Shown here: positions 1 to 6,961 of the stretch, piece by piece
Numbering within the stretch: position 1 is the stretch's first letter
Layout of the letters: every line of letters begins with the position of its first letter
DNA from: Chitinophagaceae bacterium
GTDB taxonomy: Bacteria > Bacteroidota > Bacteroidia > Chitinophagales > Chitinophagaceae
Direction: 5' to 3'
Length of the DNA: 17,796 nt
NCBI GenBank assembly: GCA_947378615.1
Contig: CANCKV010000008.1
Span: 1-17,796, forward strand
Translations under genes and position numbers: made by a program
The notes under the pieces: generated by a model
The model's database searches: none
What the model was told of the DNA's origin: nothing
The model's input: only the letters and a program-made list of their open reading frames with translations

Positions 1-465
1 ATTGGTGGATGGAGTGGGGGAGGAGTTCAGTTTGCACCCGATAGTTTTCGCATTCAATACAGGCAGTTTGGAACAACACGGTATGCATCAAATATTCAGA
101 TTATGGCCTATCATGAAGGGGATGAAACGTATAAATATGCTGAACAGGCAGGGCAAATAAAATTTCCCGATAAAAACAAGGATGGGCAACCACAAACCAT
201 TACGTTTCCTCAAATTGGCGAAATTAGAAAGGATACAAAGTCAATTTCATTAAAGGCGGTTTCGTCGGTTGGGCTGCCTGTTTATTATTATGTAAAGGAA
301 GGTCCTGCTATCATCAAGGATTGTCAATTATTGTTAGATCCTATTCCTACAAGAGCAAAATTTCCTATTAAGCTAACGATAGTGGCTTGGCAATATGGTA
401 GAAGCATTGCTCCACAAATACAAACGGCTATTCCTGTGGAACAAGTTATTTATATAAAAGAATAG
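1..465 (+). CDS. 3' end of a probable secreted protein with a C-terminal Ig/MBG-like module (5' truncated)
   Basis: The reading frame is open from the first base of the window, so this is the C-terminal 154 residues of a gene that starts outside it. The first in-frame ATG (103) lies inside continuous coding sequence and is unlikely to be the true start. The last 90 or so residues read as a beta-rich module: an ITFPQIGEI strand, a SISLKAVSSVGLPVYYYV stretch, then a KFPIKLTIVAWQYGRS strand and a short PVEQVIYI end. The alternation of hydrophobic strands and the phrase 'S.GLPVYY' resemble the MBG/Ig-like modules found at the ends of Bacteroidota extracellular proteins. No T9SS sorting domain is visible, so anchoring would depend on the missing N-terminus. 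The stop is followed within 20 bp by a strong hairpin. The catalytic or binding function cannot be told from this fragment. Confidence 0.75.
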   Translation: MGGWSGGGVQFAPDSFRIQYRQFGTTRYASNIQIMAYHEGDETYKYAEQAGQIKFPDKNKDGQPQTITFPQIGEIRKDTKSISLKAVSSVGLPVYYYVKEGPAIIKDCQLLLDPIPTRAKFPIKLTIVAWQYGRSIAPQIQTAIPVEQVIYIKE

Positions 466-481
466 TGGTAAGTATGAAAAT

Positions 482-540
482 ATGAAATATGAGTTATGAA
501 ATATGAGTTCATAACTCATAACTCATAGCTCATATTTCAT
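482..540. repeat. Long imperfect palindrome (ATGAAATATGAG...CTCATATTTCAT), likely bidirectional terminator
   Basis: The arms 482-509 and 513-540 are 28 nt each and pair at about 25 positions around a 3-nt loop (CAT); one of the unpaired positions is a possible G-T wobble. Each arm is itself built from a repeated ATGA(A)-type heptamer, so the left arm contains ATGAAATATGAG and then ATGAAATATGAGTT. It lies between two convergent genes, 17 bp after the plus-strand stop and 21 bp from the minus-strand stop, which fits a shared terminator. There is no long T run, so termination is inference. It shares its ATGAGTTATGA-like core with the palindrome at 6843-6946. Confidence 0.7.
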
Positions 541-561
541 TTTCTAAATAACCACTAACAA

Positions 562-1521
562 CTAGATTAAGTCCACAGTATAATGACCTGATAAAACAGA
601 AGACAGATTTACTACACAAAGAAATTTATTCATCGTATTGTCCACAAATTCATCAATAGTAATTGCCCTTGATTTTCCTGCTAATACAGGTACAATTGTA
701 TATCCTGTTGGCTCATCACCCTTTTTCTCTGCTAAATAATAGCCTAACTCTGCTAGCCCATCACTATCCACATCAATAATGTCAGTTAAAGCAAATCTCC
801 TTTCTGCTATAAATTTAAAGGCCTCAGCCTTTACTAAACTGACAAATTCGGTTTGTTGTTTGCTACGAATAGTTTCTAGGTCAAATAGTACACTTGTAAC
901 TGAGGGGTCTTCTGGAAACTTCACAATGCATTGACCTAAAATACAAAACATCATATTGCAAGCGACTACTCTAGCCGATTCCACTTCGTCGCTGAGGGAG
1001 TTAGTTGTTCCCCTACTACCCGTTTGTGAAGTATTAGCTGTTATAAGGGAGTTACTAAATGAGGTTACATCAGTCAACGTTGTGGTCAATCCTGCTTTTC
1101 CAGTAAGAGAAGTGACCAATTGGCTCACAGCATTGATACGTGATAGAATCGTTCCTTTTTGAAAGATTTTATGTCCATGGGGAAAAATAGACATATAAAC
1201 CGACGTGCTTTTGGCAAACAACGCCTGCACAGCCCTATCCCAATTGCCAATTTTGAGAGGACTCAATTGTGAAATTAATTGAGCGATAGTAACTGTTGCT
1301 CCTTTTTGAGAACCACCTTGCGCTTTCCAAGTGTTGTAGGCGGCCACTAAAGCAAGGTGAAGCGGATGATAGGCAAGATAAAGCGGCTCATAAAAAGGGT
1401 CGTTACCTTTTGCAAATAACTGTGCATCAGTATAAGTGGAAATTTTGACTGCTTTTTTAAAGTTCTTTTTTGTAGAATTAAAAAAGGGGTTCTGAAAATA
1501 AAGCCACGGCTTCTTAATCAT
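562..1521 (-). CDS. Conserved-looking hypothetical protein, 319 aa
   Basis: I do not recognise the family. The protein starts MIKKPWLYFQNPFF and has no signal peptide, lipobox or obvious transmembrane segment, so it is probably cytosolic or delivered by a non-Sec route. The N-terminal third is rich in aromatic and aliphatic residues (YEPLYLAYHPLHLALVAAY, residues about 45-63). The middle is rich in Ser/Thr (about 135-175). An IIDVDSDGLAELGYYLAEKK stretch near residues 248-267 resembles an acidic Asp loop of the calcium-binding type, but too weakly to call. ATG at 1521 is followed directly by the typical lysine-rich N-terminus. The gene converges on the gene ending at 465 and is preceded by a 760-bp gene-free region with tandem 42-bp repeats. 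I saw no good TAnnTTTG box upstream. No function is proposed. Confidence 0.75.
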   Translation of the reverse strand: MIKKPWLYFQNPFFNSTKKNFKKAVKISTYTDAQLFAKGNDPFYEPLYLAYHPLHLALVAAYNTWKAQGGSQKGATVTIAQLISQLSPLKIGNWDRAVQALFAKSTSVYMSIFPHGHKIFQKGTILSRINAVSQLVTSLTGKAGLTTTLTDVTSFSNSLITANTSQTGSRGTTNSLSDEVESARVVACNMMFCILGQCIVKFPEDPSVTSVLFDLETIRSKQQTEFVSLVKAEAFKFIAERRFALTDIIDVDSDGLAELGYYLAEKKGDEPTGYTIVPVLAGKSRAITIDEFVDNTMNKFLCVVNLSSVLSGHYTVDLI

Positions 1522-2281
1522 AATTCATATTTTTTACAACCTGTGAAAATAATTCTTGCAACTTACGTTACTATATGCCATTTTAGAACACTTTAACCCT
1601 AAAATTGAATAATAAATATTTATCTTGGATTGAAAAAAAATAAACATTTTTTTTATTGCTTTTTATTAATCATAACGGTCGTTCATCTTTTAAATTTAGT
1701 CAGCAAGTCATAAGATGCATCTTATGATATACAAACTTGAGTTTTTATGTCATTGATTGCTTCTGATGACATACAAACTAGAGTTTTAATGTCATCTATT
1801 GCATCTCATGCTGTATAAACTTGAGTTTGAGTAGCATCTGCTGCATCTGATGACATACAAACGTGAGTTTTAGTAGCATCGACTGCATCTCATGTCATAT
1901 AAACTTGAGTCTGAGTATCGTATGATGCAGACGATGCTGTTCAGACTCTTTTTTGGACTGCATTAAAGAATAGGTTATTGGTCGCTCAACGTTACTTAAT
2001 GTCAAATGAGAGTTTAGGTGTATCAATTCTTTGACTTGTAGCATTCAATACTATTCGTTAGGCCTACGAGCTATGTATTTTTATTCGATGCACATTATCA
2101 AATCCTCGCATAAAGACTTCTCTAACTATTAAATTTCAAACAAATGACTCTTTTACCCAACTTTTCTACATCTTTGACAATTAGAAGGATCTTTTTGGTG
2201 AAAATTTATCTGATATAGGAAACTTCCTGCATTTCGATTAAACTGATTAATACAGACTGTTTATCACTCAAACAATTAAAG
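1522..2281. other. Gene-free region of 760 bp with a tandem repeat array
   Basis: No credible open frame crosses this stretch on either strand. It holds the putative leader of the minus-strand 319-aa gene (1522 to about 1670, very AT-rich with a long A/T run near 1630-1665), the 42-bp tandem array (1717-1926, with degenerate copies on both sides), and about 350 bp of unremarkable AT-rich DNA leading to the lipoprotein gene at 2282. A small TAGGCCTA palindrome occurs near 2059. I found no convincing promoter of the TAnnTTTG type for the lipoprotein gene. Confidence 0.7.
1717..1926. repeat. Tandem array, five units of exactly 42 bp
   Basis: Units start at 1717, 1759, 1801, 1843 and 1885, each opening with GCATCT (GCTTCT in the second) and containing ATACAAACTTGAGTTT or a close variant in the middle. 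The period is exactly 42 bp with no indels, while bases differ at roughly a quarter of positions between units. A degenerate partial copy precedes the array (about 1691-1716) and another weak one follows it (1927 onward). Because 42 is 14 codons the array can be read on the minus strand as a 14-residue repeat (for example VDATKTHVCMSSDA), but three of the five units have a stop at the same codon. 42 bp is also four turns of B-DNA, so units would present the same face of the helix. Confidence 0.85.
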
Positions 2282-2896
2282 ATGAATAAATTATTAACTC
2301 ACTTCTTCTTCCTCGTAATATTATTCCTATCTGTAAGTTCCTGTACTGCCCCACTACGATTTCCTAAAATTAAAAATAATACTGTTGCTAATTTATGTAT
2401 TGATTGGAGGTATGGAAAAAAGGTTAATGATATTTACAAACCTAAAATTGACTCTACTATGGAAGAATTAATTGATAATTTCAACGACAACAATCATTCC
2501 TTTCAAATACATAAAAAGAAAGTAGGAGAAAAAGCAGCATTTATCATTGAATTATATAGGGGGAAATTTGTAGGTGATGGTGAGATTGTGGCTAGTTATG
2601 TGATATCTACTTTAGGACTTATTTTTGCACCAATTTCCACTGAGTCTGCGACAAATGGGCAATCAATTTCATTCTTTTACTATTTTCCGGGTGATATTTT
2701 TAGGTACACGGCATATCTATCTCCAACAATTACCAATAATAAGCTGAATCGATATACTTTTATTAAGCATTCAATCACATCAGATGCGATGTTTACCGGG
2801 AAATCACGAAGGATGAATGTAATGTGTAGGACTTTTTATAATGAGATTTACAGTATTCTGAATAATCTTGACCCTACTGTTCATATTGGAAAATGA
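2282..2896 (+). CDS. Putative lipoprotein of unknown function, 204 aa
   Basis: The N-terminus is a lipoprotein signal: MNK, a hydrophobic core (LLTHFFFLVILFLSVSS) and Cys21 directly after SVSS. The mature protein should therefore be lipidated at Cys21 and sit in the inner or outer membrane facing the periplasm or outside. The mature part is mixed alpha/beta in appearance, with aromatic stretches such as SISFFYYFPGDIFRYTAYL near residues 127-145, and ends in a short charged tail. I do not recognise a family. ATG at 2282 has no Shine-Dalgarno sequence, as is usual in Bacteroidota. The gene stands alone on the plus strand and converges with the large surface protein; only 58 bp separate the two stops. 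Confidence 0.75.
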   Translation: MNKLLTHFFFLVILFLSVSSCTAPLRFPKIKNNTVANLCIDWRYGKKVNDIYKPKIDSTMEELIDNFNDNNHSFQIHKKKVGEKAAFIIELYRGKFVGDGEIVASYVISTLGLIFAPISTESATNGQSISFFYYFPGDIFRYTAYLSPTITNNKLNRYTFIKHSITSDAMFTGKSRRMNVMCRTFYNEIYSILNNLDPTVHIGK

Positions 2897-2954
2897 ATTA
2901 CTTCAACTGTTCTTTGAAAAAAAGTACTTTATATTGTTAATACTTTAGAGACAA

Positions 2955-5900
2955 TTATTTCAATAAAACGGATGTCCCACTTAGTGAAATCGGTTCTTTT
3001 GAATCATGATCTATATAAAACAGCGTCCAAACATAAGTTCCTACCCCTTGACTCACTCCATTTATGGTTCCATCCCAACCACCACTTGACCAATCAGTAG
3101 TTTGATAAACTAGTTGCCCATAACGGTTATAAACCTTGAAAATCAGGTTGTCTGCCTTAAATGCATTTAAGGGATAAAGCTTATTATTTACCTGTTCATT
3201 TGGTGTAAAGGCACTCGGTACTGCAATGTAGCAATTAGGAATTACCTTCAGGTTATTGTAGGCAGTATCAGTACAGTAATTGCCTTCTATCGCAAGTGAT
3301 ATTTGATATACTTTAGTAGAATTTGTTTTTGAATAAGATTGCGGAGGAGGATTTTGTGCATAAGAACTGTGACCATCCCCAAAATTCCAGAACCAATTCT
3401 TGATGATGCCAGTACTGCTATCTTTAAATATTGCTGTTTCTTTTGGACAAATGAATCCTGTATATTCTATACTTCCATTATCCACTTTTTGTATAGAAAA
3501 ATTAGCTTTTACAGTGTCATTTTCATTGAGAAAATTTATCGTTTTTACCTTACTCGTATCCGCACAACTATTATTGGAAACTATTAGATAAACATGCTTT
3601 GGTGTAAGATTTACATAGTTAATGATAGTGTCCATAGCTGTGCTCCTCAATGTATCATCAATATACCATCTCCAATTATTTACACTATTAGAACCATCAT
3701 GAGAATATTCAACATTCGCCTCTCTGCAGCCGTAATTAATTTTAGTTTTAAATGTTGAATTTGCCGCATTTAGGGCAACTATGTTGATTGAATTTCCTAG
3801 CCGAGTGGGAATTTTACATCCATCTACCAAAGAAGTACCGTCTTTTGCAAGTTTATTTGTAATCAAATAATTTCCAGGAACCATAATTGGAGCGTGAAGA
3901 TAGAGACTGACATTGTTGAAAAGGGTGTCGCTACAATTACAGTTCGCAGAGTCAATCATCACACTAGATGGACCTGTAACCGTGAAATTACTTCCATATT
4001 TGTCAAGACTATTACACATTAATGACTTGTTGAAATGAAATGAGACCATTTTGGGGGCACATGAAACAGGCTGTACCTTATCTATTTTAGCGGCGTTTCC
4101 TGGTCTAATTGTAATAGATTGATAAGCGCTCGTATCATAGCATCCTATTGCATTTTTAACGATTAACCGAGTTTGATACGACTTGAAAGTATCAAGTGAT
4201 GGATAGCTTTCATTTGGAGGATTCGCCAAAAGACTTGAATCCTTATTGCCAAATAGCCATTTCCACCCTTTAAGTATTCCTTGACTTTGATTGGTAAATT
4301 GTGCTACATCAGTTGGGCAGATGGTATCATGAGCAATACTAAAAGCAGACTTTACTAGATGATCTAAAGGAACGATTGGAACAATTGAGGAATCGGAACA
4401 GTAATCATTCCAAACCTTCAATTTTAGTAGCATGGGAGAGAAGTTGTTATAAATGATACTACCTATATTTTTTGATAATATCCAATTATTATCTAAGTTC
4501 CATCTACTACTATCACGAAGATTATTGTCATCCGTTCTAACAAATAATGTGTCCTGCTTACAACCAATATGAATAGTGTCCTTGATATGAGCTAATACAA
4601 TATGAGCCGCAGTAAAAGGTAATGTGGTATCGGGTGTCCGGATATTACATTCATTGATAATGCTATCTCCATTTGTTGATTGATGAAGACGCAACGAATA
4701 AGTGCCGTTCATTTTAATTGGTTTTGAAAGGCTGATATGAACATTTGTTCCCATTATTCCTTGACAATCAACCTTTGCCTCGAGTACCTTTAAGGAGTCA
4801 GGACCCTTTACAGAAAAGTTGCTTCCATCCAATTTTATAGAAGAACAAAGAATTGAATCTTCAAAAACCAATTGAATGATGGAATCAGAACATCCTACAT
4901 TGGTAATACTGTCTGCATAGATGGGCTTCGACGATTTGACTAATAAAATCGATTTCGCAGTATCGGAACATCCCCGTCTATTAGTTACAATCAACTGTAC
5001 GTTATAAGTTTTCTTCGAAAATACAGTGGGATAATATTGAAGTGGGGGCAGACTATCTAGACTTGTATTCCCATTCCCAAAGCTCCATTTTCGACTCGTA
5101 ATTTTTGCTGATTTGCTGATGTCAATGAACTTAGCTGCTGTATTTGGGCAGATGGTGTCAGGATGAATAAAGCCTGCTTTAATAGTACTATCAATTGGGG
5201 TAATAGTCCTAGTGAAGGTATCGGTGCAAATTCCATTCGAAACAACTAACGACAAAGGTTTGGAATTAAATGTTGAATAAACAATCGTATCGATTGGTCT
5301 GTTGCCTATCAAGACATTATTGAAGTACCATTGCCAACTTGTCGCGTTATTATTATTAGGCCCCATACCATAGAATGAAGCGGCTAAAGAATCGCCTTTA
5401 CAATTAATACTTATGGGAACTACGTTATAACGGCCACTAAGACTATCTTTTGCAGTAACCTGAAAGTTTAAAAATGAACCTATTGGAGTCGGAATACTAC
5501 ATTCGTTAATGAGGGTAGATAGGTTGACATTTCTTTTTAGCGTAATTGTGTATTTGCCACTTGTGGAAATTGGGCGAGTAAGGTTTACATATATTACAGA
5601 AGAAACACCATTCGAGTCGCAATCAGTAGTTGCATTTGCAATGCTTACATTTGGATTCAATGGCGGTCCTGTAATAAAAAAATCACTGCCATCTTGTGCA
5701 ACAGAGTTACATCTAATTGGTCGTTGAAAAACTAGCTTCAATTGTTGAGGCATACAGGGCAATGGAGTAGTAATACTATCCATCGGTGTAGGCAATTCAG
5801 TTATTTTGGTAAAATTAAAGGTGTCATTAATTGGGATGCCCGTTCCACAAATATCCTGAATGGTATGCCCACTGCTACCATTTTGAGTATATAACTGATA

Positions 5901-6722
5901 ATTGCCTGTAGGCAGGGGTGTTTTTAAATACACTATAAGTGAATCCGTGTCATAACCTGTCCTACATCCCCATCCCCTAGCAGAATCTTTTGTTGGATTT
6001 GTGCTGATAGCAAAATCACTACCATCGCCAGTAATTGAGCTACAGAGCATTTTTTTGTTCAACTTTAATTTCACTTTTGTGCCATCGCAACTTATTCTTA
6101 CAGATGTGATGTTCGGAGAAACTGGGTCTGTTATTGTGGCACTTCCTGCACTTGATGCATCAAAGGAAAGGTTGTATCCCACTTTTGTAGGTGTATAAAG
6201 AAAGAAATGACTAACTAACAACAGGTATTTATGCCCCTTGAAAATCATGGGCATTGCACTAATGTTTGGGTTGTCCGTACCACCACAAACCTTAGTATTT
6301 TGTCCCGTTGCCCCTGTTCCTGTAGTTCCAGGATTCCCTGACCAATTGCAGGCAACCAACAAGGAAGAATCAGCATATACATCAGCAGAATCTTTTGTAA
6401 CATCAAAGAGTTGCCAATCATAATCATCTCCTCTATTTATTGGAACAATAGAGAATCCTAAAGTGCCCGTTTTGAAACAGGTGAATTTATACCAAAATGG
6501 ATTAACATCTGTATAAGGGGCATCACCACCACAGGGCATCACCGGAATAGGTCTTCCTCCACATAGAGGAACACTTGTTTGAGAAAAGACGCTATTGCCA
6601 CAGACAGGAAAAGAAGATTCTGGATTCTGACCAATTTCAGTACAAACAGTTTGTGCTTTCGTATAGGAATACGAAAGCACCATAAAGAGTATAAATAAAA
6701 GTATTCCCTTTTTGAACAGCAT
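2955..6722 (-). CDS. Large secreted multi-domain protein with PKD-like modules and T9SS type-B C-terminal sorting domain, 1255 aa
   Basis: A Sec signal peptide (MLFKKGILLFILFMVLSYSY, probable cleavage after TKA at residue 23) starts at the ATG at 6722. The open frame extends five codons further to a TTG at 6737, but ATG gives a cleaner signal peptide. Order (1255-residue numbering): an N-terminal Cys-rich domain of about 30-200 with NPFWYKFTCF and DYDWQLFDV; two copies of a Cys-containing Ig-like module (about 205-305 and 320-420, signature LC/RCNS...DGSDF.ITGP); a PKD-like pair (440-595); module copy three (607-705) and PKD pair (717-872); module copy four (885-985) and PKD pair (990-1160, with WFWNFGDGHSSYAQNPP); then the CHU_C/gliding-motility type-B sorting domain (about 1163-1255, with AVPSAFTPN, FKVYNRYGQLVYQT and GGWDGT). 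It should cross the outer membrane by T9SS and be displayed or released. No catalytic domain is seen; adhesion or matrix function is inference. Confidence 0.93.
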   Translation of the reverse strand: MLFKKGILLFILFMVLSYSYTKAQTVCTEIGQNPESSFPVCGNSVFSQTSVPLCGGRPIPVMPCGGDAPYTDVNPFWYKFTCFKTGTLGFSIVPINRGDDYDWQLFDVTKDSADVYADSSLLVACNWSGNPGTTGTGATGQNTKVCGGTDNPNISAMPMIFKGHKYLLLVSHFFLYTPTKVGYNLSFDASSAGSATITDPVSPNITSVRISCDGTKVKLKLNKKMLCSSITGDGSDFAISTNPTKDSARGWGCRTGYDTDSLIVYLKTPLPTGNYQLYTQNGSSGHTIQDICGTGIPINDTFNFTKITELPTPMDSITTPLPCMPQQLKLVFQRPIRCNSVAQDGSDFFITGPPLNPNVSIANATTDCDSNGVSSVIYVNLTRPISTSGKYTITLKRNVNLSTLINECSIPTPIGSFLNFQVTAKDSLSGRYNVVPISINCKGDSLAASFYGMGPNNNNATSWQWYFNNVLIGNRPIDTIVYSTFNSKPLSLVVSNGICTDTFTRTITPIDSTIKAGFIHPDTICPNTAAKFIDISKSAKITSRKWSFGNGNTSLDSLPPLQYYPTVFSKKTYNVQLIVTNRRGCSDTAKSILLVKSSKPIYADSITNVGCSDSIIQLVFEDSILCSSIKLDGSNFSVKGPDSLKVLEAKVDCQGIMGTNVHISLSKPIKMNGTYSLRLHQSTNGDSIINECNIRTPDTTLPFTAAHIVLAHIKDTIHIGCKQDTLFVRTDDNNLRDSSRWNLDNNWILSKNIGSIIYNNFSPMLLKLKVWNDYCSDSSIVPIVPLDHLVKSAFSIAHDTICPTDVAQFTNQSQGILKGWKWLFGNKDSSLLANPPNESYPSLDTFKSYQTRLIVKNAIGCYDTSAYQSITIRPGNAAKIDKVQPVSCAPKMVSFHFNKSLMCNSLDKYGSNFTVTGPSSVMIDSANCNCSDTLFNNVSLYLHAPIMVPGNYLITNKLAKDGTSLVDGCKIPTRLGNSINIVALNAANSTFKTKINYGCREANVEYSHDGSNSVNNWRWYIDDTLRSTAMDTIINYVNLTPKHVYLIVSNNSCADTSKVKTINFLNENDTVKANFSIQKVDNGSIEYTGFICPKETAIFKDSSTGIIKNWFWNFGDGHSSYAQNPPPQSYSKTNSTKVYQISLAIEGNYCTDTAYNNLKVIPNCYIAVPSAFTPNEQVNNKLYPLNAFKADNLIFKVYNRYGQLVYQTTDWSSGGWDGTINGVSQGVGTYVWTLFYIDHDSKEPISLSGTSVLLK

Positions 6723-6842
6723 TGTACAGATTAACAATCGATAAAAATAATAACTCTTTGTGAAAAAATAAGCATCTGTTAATTTATTGAAAATAGTTTG
6801 TCAAGAGATTAAGTGTTATTCACGATGTTAGTAATGAGAGCT

Positions 6843-6946
6843 AGTGATGAATTATGAATTATGAGTTGATTGGTAAGTCTGAAATTGGAATGAAAATTCA
6901 TTTGATGTAATAAAGCATTACAAATTACAACTCATAATTCATCACT
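6843..6946. repeat. Palindromic intergenic element related to the one at 482-540
   Basis: The right arm, 6928-6946 (CAACTCATAATTCATCACT), is the reverse complement of the left arm, 6843-6868, except that the left arm carries an extra 7-nt copy of ATTATGA. Two smaller inverted repeats sit inside: AATGAA-AA-TTCATT (6889-6902) and GTAAT-AAAGC-ATTAC (6907-6921). The element starts 15 bp beyond the UbiD stop and lies upstream of the surface-protein gene. It could act as a terminator or mRNA-stabilising hairpin for UbiD. A further half-copy (CTCATCACT) follows at 6952-6960. Confidence 0.65.
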
Positions 6947-6961
6947 CAACGCTCATCACTC

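Noticed and set aside
956..1162. Plus-strand open frame of 68 codons inside the 319-aa gene
   Set aside because: It is antisense to a longer frame with normal protein composition; treated as a shadow.
1717..1926. CRISPR array
   Set aside because: The units are directly abutting 42-bp repeats with no unique spacers of constant length, and no cas gene is present.
562..2281. Diversity-generating retroelement or retron
   Set aside because: No reverse transcriptase is encoded in the window, and the repeats differ at all base types rather than at adenines only.
6723..6737. Extension of the surface protein to TTG at 6737
   Set aside because: The ATG at 6722 starts directly at a normal signal peptide; the extra five residues add nothing recognisable.
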